A stretch of 22,821 bases of DNA from CAYJBP01 sp964368605. GTDB taxonomy: Bacteria; Bacillota; Dehalobacteriia; UBA4068. Position 1 is the first letter of the stretch; the number at the start of each line of letters is the position of its first letter. Where the stretch lies: assembly GCA_964368605.1 (NCBI GenBank), contig CAYJBP010000027.1:1-22821 (forward strand), in the 5' to 3' direction. The notes beneath the pieces are model-generated. The model was given only the letters and a program-made list of their open reading frames with translations. It searched no databases and was not told where the DNA came from. A program made the translations under genes and the position numbers. This document shows positions 6,105 through 13,451 of this stretch, one piece after another.

Positions 6105-9100
6105 TTAGGATCGGCATATAGCGCAAATCGGTATTGATCGTTTTCCGCTATGGTTTGAATTGCTAAATTAGCTTTTTCATACAGGGTAGTGAATGAGTCG
6201 CCATGCTCGGGATATAGAGAAATACCAATACTTGCGGTTATATGTAAGGTAATACCTTCCTTTTGATAGCTTTTGGTTAGAGCCGTACAAATTTCGATAG
6301 TTTTTCTTTCGACAAATTCGATGGTTTTATAATTATTGATAAAAACAAAGAATTTATCATCAAAAGCTCTGCCTATTAAATCGGCACTTCTAAACATGCT
6401 GCGAATAATATTGGCAACTTCGCTTAATTGCGCATTTGTATAATCCTGGCCAAAGCTGCTTTTTAGCTTATTCCAATTCATTAAATCAATTACCAAAAAT
6501 GCTCCGGCTTCATTATCGTCGGTGGCAATTTTTAGATAATTGCTGATATAGCGATTAGTGGCTTGTTGATCAAAAATATTTATTGACGGATCGGTTTCGG
6601 ATTTAACTTTTAGAATATCCAGCTCGGCCTTATGGCCGGCTGCTTCCATCATTCTGCCTACAATTATTTCTTTTTGCTTTATCTGATCATAGATTGTTTT
6701 ATAGCTGTAAATATACCAAGTAGGCTCGCCATTTGCTAGCTTAGCAAAAAATTCGCCATCCCCTTTATTAATAGTAGTTTCGTTTTGAGTAATTTTTGCT
6801 TGTACCGGTAAAAAATCCGGGAATAGCTGCGAAATGCTTAGGTTTTCGATAATATTGGGGATATTAAATTTTTCCGCAAAATCCTTAGAAAAATGGATAG
6901 TGTCGGTTTCTTTATCATAATCAAAGAAGGCATTATTGGTAAGAGCCGCAATACGGGTATTAAAATCCCTTTCGAATTGCAACTCGGCATCGACCATAAT
7001 ATAATTGGTAATATCCGTCACCGAAGCATAAAGGCGTGGCTCACCATTTTCGGAGATAGCTATTTTACCGCTAAGATTATAGGTATGTATTGCGCCGGAT
7101 TTTATCGTAAACTGCGTGGTAAAATTCATCAGCCCATCCGGGTTTTCCTGCAAGTGCCTATTAAAATACTCTAATATCTCGATGCGCTTTTGGGCATCCA
7201 TAATCAAAATACCCCGATTATTAAAGATATCTCTTACTTCTTCTCTGGTATAGCCAATCATATCAAAATAATAATCATTTGCCTCTGCCAGTGTAAAATG
7301 CTCATCAAGCTTTACCACAAGAATACCGCTTGGCACAAAGGTGCTGGCATACTTGATATCATTAATCCGATTTACAAGAGGAATAGCAGATTTATCACCG
7401 GCAAATTTTTGCATCGAAGCCCGATACTTTTCTTCAAATTGGCTAATTGGCATCGGCTTATCATAATAATAGCCTTGTATGGCATCACAATTCATGCCTT
7501 GAAGCAGCTCCACCTGCTCCTTTGTTTCGATACCTTCTGCTACAACATACATATTAAGATTATGAGCCATTTTTACGATGCTATCAATCAGCAAATCGTC
7601 GCGTCGGGCATTTTTGCTGCCCACAAAAAAGCTTCTGTCCATTTTAAGAGTGTCAACTTGCAGGCTGGTTAACATGCCTAAAGATGAATAACCTGCCCCA
7701 AAATCATCGATCGAAATTCTAAATCCTTCTTTATGTAAGCTTTCGAATAGCTGCTCAATGGTCTGCTCGCTTTCGATGGTATTAGATTCGGTAAGCTCTA
7801 TTTCGATATATTCATGAGGCACATTATATTTATCGGCAGTGGCCGCAACCACTTGTACAAAATTAGGATTATGCAAATTAAGCCGGGAACAATTAACCGA
7901 AATCGGCACAATATGTAAGCCTTGATCAAGCCATTTGCGCAGGGTTATGCAAACTTGCTCCAGTATATAATTATCAAGTTCAACGATAAAGCCATTGCGC
8001 TCAAATAGGGGGATAAAATCATTGGGATATATCATTTTGTCATCGGCTTCAATCCAGCGAGCAAGTGCTTCGGCGCCAATTAGCTCATTTTCGTTTATGG
8101 CAAATTTAGGCTGCAAAAAGGCTTGAAACTCCTTGTTTTCGAGGGCCAAGGTCATTTTATTGGTAATTTCTGCTTCTGCTTGCAGGGTCTTTTTAAAGAT
8201 ATCATCATAATCGCAAACCGGCTCGCCATTAGTTCTTCTTGCCTTATTATGAGCAAGTATAACTTTGCTCATGATTTCGTCAATATTGGTTTCATTGTTT
8301 TCAATTTTATATCTGCCGATTTTATATTTGGCTGCATAATCTTTTAATTCCGGGATTGTTTTATCATAAAGCTCTGTAACATTTGCTAATATTGTGCTTA
8401 AATCCTCTAAAACAAAGCTTTCGGCAAACATGGCAAACTTATCATCGCCAATTCGTGCTGTAATCAAAGAGGGCTGATTAATCATGTCTGCAACATCATT
8501 GATGGTGGTTAACATTAAATCGCCGGTTTTATAACCAAAAACTTCATTGATAGCTTTAAAATTTTCGATATCAAATACAATAATAGTATAGTTTTTATTA
8601 GGATTACTTGTTAAAGCGGCTTCGGTATCTGCTTTAAATTTGACCATATTGGGCAGGCCTGTTAACGGATCATAATAAGCCACTTTTAAAATGCGCTTAT
8701 TTGAGCGAGTTTGCATAATTGCTATATAAATTACAAGAATGACAATTGTCCAGTAAATTGCGATGCCTACTTTGGTAAAATAATCGGCAGCTTTTAATAT
8801 TTCGCTGCTGATTGATTCTACATGAACATTCATGGCAAAGGCCACATTTGTCAATTCTATCGGATAATAAACCATAACTTTAGGAATGCCAAAATAATCA
8901 TAGTAAAAGCCACCACTTTGATCATTGGCTAGATTGGTCTGAGCTTGGATAACATTAGGCATGCCCATTTCTGCTACATCTTCTTCGGGGATGATAATGG
9001 CATCCAGATGATTGCTGCTGGTAGAAAATATCATGTTTAATTTATCATCAACAAAGAAAATATCGCCTTCATAGTCTTTATTTTGTAAAATAGTTTCGAA

Positions 9101-9625
9101 AAACTCATTTACCGAAATTTTGGAAAACAGCACGGCAATAGGTTCGCCATTTTTAATTACAGGAACCGCTAAATCAAAAACAACTTCGGATGTTTGAAGG
9201 GAAATATAAGGGTCTTCCACATACATTTCATTTTTTAAGGCATGCTTAAAAGACTCATTATCGGAAAAATCTGCGTATTCATTTTCCTTAGAAAGGCCAC
9301 TGCCGTCAAGCTCTATATAGTATAGCTGGCTAAACTTGGCAGCATGAGATTGGCTATTCATATATGCTACGATATTTTCGTGGTCGATATTGTTGTTAAC
9401 AACAAAGTCGGCAAATAGCAAAAGGTCATCAGAGGCTTCCTCTAGCGTTTGCGATAATAAAACTTGGTATTGAAAGCCGATTTGATTCATTTCGTCAAAG
9501 GTAGACTCGATTACAGCCTCGTCCGTGATATGGCGTGCATAATTTAAAAGCAAGCCAATAAAAACTAAGGCCAGGCAAACGACCACAGTTAATATATGTT
9601 TTGCAAAAAATTGCTTTATCTTCAC
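6101..9625 (-). CDS. Membrane-bound sensor protein with EAL phosphodiesterase and two degenerate GGDEF domains
   Basis: 1174 aa, a c-di-GMP signalling protein. Order: TM 1 (about 11-29); extracytoplasmic Cache-like sensor (about 35-275); TM 2 (about 286-304); GGDEF 1 (about 315-465) with YYDPLTGLPN but signature RIGDDKF (391-397); EAL (about 490-735); PAS (about 755-872); a second PAS-like region (about 885-990); GGDEF 2 (about 1000-1170) with signature RAFDDKF (1086-1092). The EAL domain keeps E519-A-L, N578, E610, DDFG (640-643), K661 and E697, so phosphodiesterase activity is likely. Both GGDEF signatures have lost the catalytic pattern and are probably regulatory or inactive. The start is GTG (9623-9625), supported by GGAGG at 9633-9637, spacing 7. 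It stands alone, divergent from the ECF module. The output target and the ligand are unknown. Confidence 0.9.
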   Translation of the reverse strand: MKIKQFFAKHILTVVVCLALVFIGLLLNYARHITDEAVIESTFDEMNQIGFQYQVLLSQTLEEASDDLLLFADFVVNNNIDHENIVAYMNSQSHAAKFSQLYYIELDGSGLSKENEYADFSDNESFKHALKNEMYVEDPYISLQTSEVVFDLAVPVIKNGEPIAVLFSKISVNEFFETILQNKDYEGDIFFVDDKLNMIFSTSSNHLDAIIIPEEDVAEMGMPNVIQAQTNLANDQSGGFYYDYFGIPKVMVYYPIELTNVAFAMNVHVESISSEILKAADYFTKVGIAIYWTIVILVIYIAIMQTRSNKRILKVAYYDPLTGLPNMVKFKADTEAALTSNPNKNYTIIVFDIENFKAINEVFGYKTGDLMLTTINDVADMINQPSLITARIGDDKFAMFAESFVLEDLSTILANVTELYDKTIPELKDYAAKYKIGRYKIENNETNIDEIMSKVILAHNKARRTNGEPVCDYDDIFKKTLQAEAEITNKMTLALENKEFQAFLQPKFAINENELIGAEALARWIEADDKMIYPNDFIPLFERNGFIVELDNYILEQVCITLRKWLDQGLHIVPISVNCSRLNLHNPNFVQVVAATADKYNVPHEYIEIELTESNTIESEQTIEQLFESLHKEGFRISIDDFGAGYSSLGMLTSLQVDTLKMDRSFFVGSKNARRDDLLIDSIVKMAHNLNMYVVAEGIETKEQVELLQGMNCDAIQGYYYDKPMPISQFEEKYRASMQKFAGDKSAIPLVNRINDIKYASTFVPSGILVVKLDEHFTLAEANDYYFDMIGYTREEVRDIFNNRGILIMDAQKRIEILEYFNRHLQENPDGLMNFTTQFTIKSGAIHTYNLSGKIAISENGEPRLYASVTDITNYIMVDAELQFERDFNTRIAALTNNAFFDYDKETDTIHFSKDFAEKFNIPNIIENLSISQLFPDFLPVQAKITQNETTINKGDGEFFAKLANGEPTWYIYSYKTIYDQIKQKEIIVGRMMEAAGHKAELDILKVKSETDPSINIFDQQATNRYISNYLKIATDDNEAGAFLVIDLMNWNKLKSSFGQDYTNAQLSEVANIIRSMFRSADLIGRAFDDKFFVFINNYKTIEFVERKTIEICTALTKSYQKEGITLHITASIGISLYPEHGDSFTTLYEKANLAIQTIAENDQYRFALYADPK

Positions 9626-9712
9626 ACGGTTTCCTCCGTATTAATCTAATCATCATCGCCTAGTAGAATTTTTTTAATTTATTAAGCTAATTAATCTGGG
9701 TTTATCTAAAAA

Positions 9713-9742
9713 TATAATTAATGCATATATACATTAATTATA
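9713..9742. promoter_or_regulatory. 11-bp inverted repeat in the divergent intergenic region
   Basis: TATAATTAATG (9713-9723) and CATTAATTATA (9732-9742) are exact inverted arms around an 8-bp spacer. The right arm, read on the minus strand, supplies a TATAAT -10 (9742-9737) with TTGTTC 17 nt upstream (9765-9760), a possible promoter for the c-di-GMP gene. The repeat would then cover its -10 and start. High AT content makes chance palindromes more likely. Confidence 0.4.
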
Positions 9743-9774
9743 GCATATTTATCGCAAAAGAACAAGCTGTTTAG

Positions 9775-9803
9775 TTGATTTGCTAAGCTATTTACTATAT
9801 AAT
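9775..9803 (+). promoter_or_regulatory. Sigma-A promoter of the small secreted protein/ECF/anti-sigma operon
   Basis: -35 TTGATT (9775-9780), 17-nt spacer, -10 TATAAT (9798-9803). It gives a leader of roughly 95 nt before the first start codon. A separate autoregulated ECF promoter could not be identified by eye. Confidence 0.65.
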
Positions 9804-9860
9804 TTAAGAAAAGATAAAATATTTGCAAGGATTATTGGCTGAGGATTGTGTTATATATGA

Positions 9861-9878
9861 AAGGGTAAATTTGCCCTT
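9861..9878 (+). promoter_or_regulatory. 18-bp near-palindrome in the leader of the ECF operon
   Basis: AAGGGTAAATTTGCCCTT is palindromic except for one T/G pair, which in RNA is a U-G wobble. It ends 14 nt before the GGAGG ribosome site at 9893-9897. It could be a protein-binding site or a small leader hairpin. Confidence 0.35.
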
Positions 9879-9904
9879 ATCATTATAATAGCGGAGGTAT
9901 AATC

Positions 9905-10219
9905 ATGAAAAAGAATTTAGTAATAATAATTGCGGTGGCTGTTTTGTTAGTAACGGGCACGACTACTGCCTTGGCAATGGGGCATGGCTGCCGGATGAAC
10001 AATGATGGTGAATATTATCAAGGTAGGCAGCATGCCAATTGCTCTGACCAAAATATTGTAGATGCCGATGGCGATGGTATTTGCGATTATATTGGCACAA
10101 ATGGCAACTATATCGACGAAAACGAAGACGGCATTTGCGATAATCAAGGCCAAGGTTGTGGTAATTTTGCTGGCTATAATTCTGATAATAAGCATCATGG
10201 AGCAGGGCGTCATAGATAA
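9905..10219 (+). CDS. Small secreted protein with two DxDxDGICD repeats and a His-rich tail
   Basis: 104 aa; not a named family that I recognise. A Sec signal peptide covers about 1-24 (MKK, hydrophobic core, ATALA-like end). The mature part carries two acidic repeats, D53-A-D55-G-D57-GICD (53-61) and D71-E-N73-E-D75-GICD (71-79). These resemble the calcium-binding loops of EF-hand, dockerin and thrombospondin type 3 repeats. Cysteines at 29, 46, 60, 78 and 85 could form disulphides or bind metal. The C-terminus is His-rich (KHHGAGRHR). GGAGG at 9893-9897 lies 7 nt from the ATG. It is first in an operon with an ECF sigma factor and its presumed anti-sigma, 21 nt upstream of the former, so it may be the sensed or the regulated surface component. 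Metal binding is inferred from residue pattern only. Confidence 0.75.
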   Translation: MKKNLVIIIAVAVLLVTGTTTALAMGHGCRMNNDGEYYQGRQHANCSDQNIVDADGDGICDYIGTNGNYIDENEDGICDNQGQGCGNFAGYNSDNKHHGAGRHR

Positions 10220-10240
10220 ATATAGCGAAGGGCTAATACT

Positions 10241-10729
10241 ATGAAAAATGAGCAAGACTTTAAGCTAACTTTAACAAACTATGCAGATACAGTAAATCGT
10301 ATCTGCATAGTTTATCTGAAAAATAAAGCTGATGCGGAAGACATTTTTCAAAATGTTTTTCTCAAGTATTATAGTAGTTCTGCCCATTTTGTAGACGAAG
10401 ATCATAAAAAGGCTTGGTTAATTAGGGTAACCATCAATGAATGTAAAAATTTATTAAAGAATTTTTTTAGGAAAAATGCGGTTTCGATTGAAGAAATTGC
10501 AGCAATTGGTGTTGATAGTAAGTTTGATGAGGATTATCATATAACTAAGGCTGTACTTAATTTAGCCGAAAAGTACCGAACCATAATTTATTTATATTAC
10601 TATGAAGGCTATACGGCTGTAGAAATTGGCAAAATGCTTAATAAAAATGTAAATACGGTTTATAGCCTTTTGGCAAGAGGCCGTGAATTGCTTAAAGCTG
10701 TTTTAGGAGGGGATGAGCATGAATGGTAA
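10241..10729 (+). CDS. ECF-type RNA polymerase sigma factor
   Basis: 162 aa, the normal length for an extracytoplasmic-function sigma-70 factor. Region 2 covers about 13-80, with the DAEDIFQNVFLKYY core-binding/-10 segment at 31-44. Region 4 covers about 103-155, with the helix-turn-helix YTAVEIGKMLNKNVNTVYSLLARGRELLK-type segment at 124-152 for -35 recognition. A short AAGGG lies 8 nt before the ATG. The end of the gene overlaps the start of the RsgI-like gene, the usual sign of a sigma/anti-sigma pair. The regulon is unknown. Confidence 0.9.
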   Translation: MKNEQDFKLTLTNYADTVNRICIVYLKNKADAEDIFQNVFLKYYSSSAHFVDEDHKKAWLIRVTINECKNLLKNFFRKNAVSIEEIAAIGVDSKFDEDYHITKAVLNLAEKYRTIIYLYYYEGYTAVEIGKMLNKNVNTVYSLLARGRELLKAVLGGDEHEW

Positions 10730-11441
10730 AATTAACAAAGCATTTAAGCGATTTCAGGCCGACGAAATCTTAGTGCAAAGAACTTTTGATAATATTGTTA
10801 ATGGCAAGAAAAAAAGATTATCTTTAGGCTATAAGCTTGCCCCTATTATGCTAATATGTACGGTTATGATTTTATTTGGCGTATATTTTACCCCGGTAGC
10901 CTATATTAGTATTGATATTAATCCATCGATTGAGCTATCTTTAAATAGATTTGAAATAGTAATGCAGGCTAGGGCCACCAATGCCGATGGCCAAAAAATA
11001 CTAAACTCGCTTAACCTTAATAATTTAAATTATATCGAGGCCATCGAAACGCTATATGCGGCAGATGCTTTTGCCAACTATACCGATAGTTATACTGAAA
11101 TTACCGTTATCTCAAATTCCGGCAAAAACAGTGAAAATATGATAGCCACTATTAATAATAGCAATTTTAGTGGCGAAAATATATACTGCCATGCCGGCAA
11201 CAATTCCTTAAAAAACGAGGCCGAGCATCATAATATGTCTTTTGGTAAATACCGAGCCTGTGCCGAGTTGCTGGAAGTTGATGATAGCTTAACAATAGAC
11301 GAAATAGATCATTTATCCCTTGCCGAAATCCGCAAGCTGATCGAAGAGCATCATCCCGAAGCCGAAACTATCAATAATAATCAGCATCAAGGCAATAATC
11401 AGCATCATGGTAATGGTGGGGGCAATCGGCATAATCAATAA
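10719..11441 (+). CDS. RsgI-like membrane anti-sigma protein with His/Asn-rich tail
   Basis: 240 aa from the ATG at 10719. An ATG at 10713 in the same frame sits only 2 nt from AGGAGG (10705-10710), whereas 10719 has 8-nt spacing, so 10719 is chosen. It overlaps the sigma gene by 11 nt. The layout is a basic cytoplasmic N-terminus (about 38 aa), one TM helix (about 40-60) and an outer domain starting PVAYISIDINPSIELSLNRFE. That last block is characteristic of the RsgI family middle domain, known for SigI control in Bacillus and Clostridium. A later SFGKYRACAELLEVDDSLTIDEI segment is also seen in such proteins. The tail is rich in His, Asn and Gly. Pairing an RsgI-type outer domain with an ECF rather than a SigI factor is notable. 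Anti-sigma activity is inferred from position and topology. Confidence 0.8.
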   Translation: MNGKINKAFKRFQADEILVQRTFDNIVNGKKKRLSLGYKLAPIMLICTVMILFGVYFTPVAYISIDINPSIELSLNRFEIVMQARATNADGQKILNSLNLNNLNYIEAIETLYAADAFANYTDSYTEITVISNSGKNSENMIATINNSNFSGENIYCHAGNNSLKNEAEHHNMSFGKYRACAELLEVDDSLTIDEIDHLSLAEIRKLIEEHHPEAETINNNQHQGNNQHHGNGGGNRHNQ

Positions 11442-11492
11442 TTATGGTTTTGTTTGCTTCCAGCATAAGTAGCCAATTAGGGTAAATTATTT

Positions 11493-11537
11493 AAAAAGCC
11501 AAGCAGTTAGCTTTTGGAGCGCTTATTGGCTTTTTTT
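11493..11537 (+). terminator. Terminator of the ECF/anti-sigma operon
   Basis: AAAAAGCCAA (11493-11502) pairs with TTGGCTTTTT (11526-11535), and the T run continues to 11537. The loop is about 23 nt. It lies 51 nt past the anti-sigma stop. Confidence 0.75.
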
Positions 11538-11567
11538 ATTGCTTATTTTAAATAAATACCCCTACCT

Positions 11568-11587
11568 GGGTGGGTTAGGGTTAGGGG
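11568..11587 (+). other. G-quadruplex motif, telomere-like
   Basis: GGGTGGGTTAGGGTTAGGGG has four G runs of at least three separated by 1-3 nt loops, the classic intramolecular G-quadruplex pattern, on the + strand. It stands out in AT-rich surroundings, 30 nt after the terminator of the ECF operon. A preceding ACCCCTA (11558-11564) could compete by pairing with part of it. Confidence 0.6.
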
Positions 11588-11637
11588 CTTGTGCTTAAAC
11601 CGGTGTTAAAAGCTTAAGATAATTGTAGTTGTTGTAT

Positions 11638-11653
11638 GAAAATTGCAATTTTC
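11638..11653. repeat. 16-bp perfect palindrome
   Basis: GAAAATTGCAATTTTC is a perfect palindrome. It could be an operator, but AT-rich palindromes of this size also arise by chance. Confidence 0.4.
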
Positions 11654-11942
11654 TGTATATAGTTCAGTAGTATGATTAATTAATAATAGGCAATAGTAAT
11701 TTTTTTAAGTAGCTGCTCGGTAATTTTTTATACCCAATATTAAAAGCAGATAAGGTGGCAAAATCTTAGCCTTAAATAAATTAGATTAAAAATAGCAGTA
11801 GGGAAGTGGCTAAACTTATAGCTAATTAGTAATAAGGTCTTTATCTGGCTTGTTTTTTCGATAATGGCTTGTTTTTGGATACAATTTTTTACCAAAAAAA
11901 TAATTTATGCTTAAAGTTGGCAAAATTTTAAGCCGTCAATTG

Positions 11943-11967
11943 ATCGATTAAAGGCCTTTAATTCGAT
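11943..11967. promoter_or_regulatory. 25-bp imperfect palindrome, possible operator
   Basis: The core ATTAAAGGCCTTTAAT (11947-11962) is a perfect 16-bp palindrome centred on GGCC. The flanks ATCGA and TTCGAT extend the symmetry with one extra base on the right. It lies about 180 bp upstream of the ABC operon -35, so it could be a distant operator for that operon. Confidence 0.35.
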
Positions 11968-12140
11968 AATAATAGACTGGCTTATAATTTATGCGTGGAT
12001 GTAAAATTGTATATTATGGTACATATTGAATAAAATATATATGTATTAGGTTTGGTGATTAACCTTGATTTAAGTTGATATTTTAATCTAAATTGTAGAT
12101 ATTAAAAAACAAAAACACTATCTAGAATGTATAATTTAAT

Positions 12141-12169
12141 TTGACAAATATCAAAAAATATAGTAAAAT
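12141..12169 (+). promoter_or_regulatory. Strong sigma-A promoter of the ABC importer operon
   Basis: -35 TTGACA (12141-12146) is consensus, the spacer is 17 nt and the -10 is TAAAAT (12164-12169). The start is expected near 12176, leaving a leader of about 125 nt before the first start codon. Confidence 0.8.
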
Positions 12170-12204
12170 AGACCGAAATGTGAAATACTTTTAATAATTA
12201 TTTT

Positions 12205-12248
12205 TAATAGCAAGATACCTAATTGTGATTAAAGAGTAATTGCTATTA
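12205..12248 (+). promoter_or_regulatory. Leader inverted repeat of the ABC operon
   Basis: TAATAGCAA (12205-12213) and TTGCTATTA (12240-12248) are exact 9-bp inverted arms 26 nt apart within the predicted untranslated leader. This could form an RNA stem or be a binding site just downstream of the promoter. It does not match a riboswitch I recognise. Confidence 0.4.
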
Positions 12249-12302
12249 CTATATACAATTCAGTGTATAAATACTGATAATAAATTTAAGAGAGGAGAGT
12301 TT

Positions 12303-13403
12303 ATGTCTACTGTTGAATGTAAAAATGTCAAAAAAATCTATGATAATGGATTTGAAGCAGTAAAGGACCTTAATCTTAAAATTGAAGATGGCGAGTTTAT
12401 TGTACTTTTAGGCCCTTCGGGTTGCGGTAAATCCACCACTTTAATGATGTTGGCCGGCTTAGAAACTATTAGCGCAGGCGATTTATTAATGAATGGGCTA
12501 AAAGTTAATGAAGTTTCCCCCAGGGATAGGGATATTGGCATGGTCTTTCAAAATTATGCTTTATTTCCTAACCTTAATGTTTATGATAATATTGCCTATG
12601 GCTTAACCATACGCAAGGTAGACCCTAAAGAAAAGCATGAAAAAGTTATGTGGGCTGCCAAAATTTTAGGCTTAGAGGATTATTTAGAGCGCAAACCCCG
12701 CAGTTTATCCGGTGGTCAGCGTCAAAGGGTTGCTATTGGCCGCTGTATTGTGCGCAATCCTTCTATTTATTTATTCGATGAGCCTCTTTCTAATTTAGAT
12801 GCTAAATTGCGTTTGGAAATGCGTAATGAAATTATTCGTTTACATCATCGCTTAAAAACTACTATTGTATATGTTACCCATGACCAAGTAGAGGCCACCA
12901 CCATGGCCGATAGAATTGTGGTAATGAAAGATGGCGATGTTTTGCAAATCGATACCCCCGAAAATATTTTTAATGCCCCGGCCAATTTATTTGTTGCCAC
13001 CTTTGTGGGTAGCCCCAAAATGAATATTTTTGATGCAGAATTAAGCGGTAAAGCCGGCCAGTTCTCCCTTAAATTGCCAAGTGGCGAGGTATTCCCCTTA
13101 GGCGAGCGCTATCAGGCCATCTTAAATCAAAAAACCATTGCCCCGGGCGAAATTTGCTTTGGTATTCGCCCCCAATATGTTAGCCCCGCCGAAGAAGGCC
13201 AGGAAGGCATGATTAATGGCAATATTCACTTGGTGGAAATTACCGGTGCCGAAAAAAACATTTATTTTGGTTATCAAGATCTTGAATTAATCGGCCGTGA
13301 AGTTGGCAAGCGTAATTTTAAACATGGGCCATGTGCTTTTAATTTAAACCTTGATAAATTATTGCTATTTGATAAAAAAACTCAAAAACTTATTTGCAAT
13401 TAA
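12303..13403 (+). CDS. ABC importer ATPase 1 (MalK/UgpC-like)
   Basis: 366 aa from ATG 12303, chosen because AGAGGAG (12291-12297) lies just upstream; the in-frame 63 nt before it lack a ribosome site. It is a nucleotide-binding subunit of a CUT1-type importer. Walker A GPSGCGKST is 37-45, Q-loop VFQNYALFP about 81-89, signature LSGGQ 135-139, Walker B IYLFDE 155-160, D-loop SNLDAK, and switch His in VTHDQ (H193). A C-terminal regulatory/TOBE region starts about 240 (VGSPKMNIF) and includes FGIRPQY where relatives usually have GIRPEH. It is the first gene of the operon, followed after 48 nt by the first permease. A second, different ATPase is encoded three genes later, so the two may form a heterodimer. 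Confidence 0.9.
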   Translation: MSTVECKNVKKIYDNGFEAVKDLNLKIEDGEFIVLLGPSGCGKSTTLMMLAGLETISAGDLLMNGLKVNEVSPRDRDIGMVFQNYALFPNLNVYDNIAYGLTIRKVDPKEKHEKVMWAAKILGLEDYLERKPRSLSGGQRQRVAIGRCIVRNPSIYLFDEPLSNLDAKLRLEMRNEIIRLHHRLKTTIVYVTHDQVEATTMADRIVVMKDGDVLQIDTPENIFNAPANLFVATFVGSPKMNIFDAELSGKAGQFSLKLPSGEVFPLGERYQAILNQKTIAPGEICFGIRPQYVSPAEEGQEGMINGNIHLVEITGAEKNIYFGYQDLELIGREVGKRNFKHGPCAFNLNLDKLLLFDKKTQKLICN

Positions 13404-13451
13404 TTTGTTCTCCACGGCATCGCAACTTATAAGAAGGAAGGTAATTGCCCC

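Larger units (their letters stand above)
11541..12140. other. AT-rich gene-free stretch upstream of the ABC operon
   Basis: About 600 nt with no convincing reading frame, no RNA gene that I recognise, and strong AT bias. It holds a G-rich motif (11568-11587), two palindromes (11638-11653 and 11943-11967) and a weaker inverted repeat TACATAT/ATATGTA (12020-12045). It ends at the -35 of the ABC operon promoter. No decayed gene could be recognised by eye. Confidence 0.6.

Noticed and set aside
7190..7672. + strand open frame of 160 codons inside the c-di-GMP gene
   Set aside because: It is antisense to a well-conserved EAL/PAS region with intact motifs and lacks family character.
9884..9889. 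Second TATAAT just before the small secreted protein gene
   Set aside because: It would leave almost no leader, has no -35 at 16-18 nt, and a better promoter lies at 9775-9803.
11568..11587. TTAGGG units as a telomere or chromosome end
   Set aside because: There are only two units, internal to the sequence, with bacterial operons on both sides.
12240..12302. Upstream extension of ATPase 1
   Set aside because: No ribosome site precedes it, and ATG 12303 has AGAGGAG just upstream and matches the usual N-terminus.
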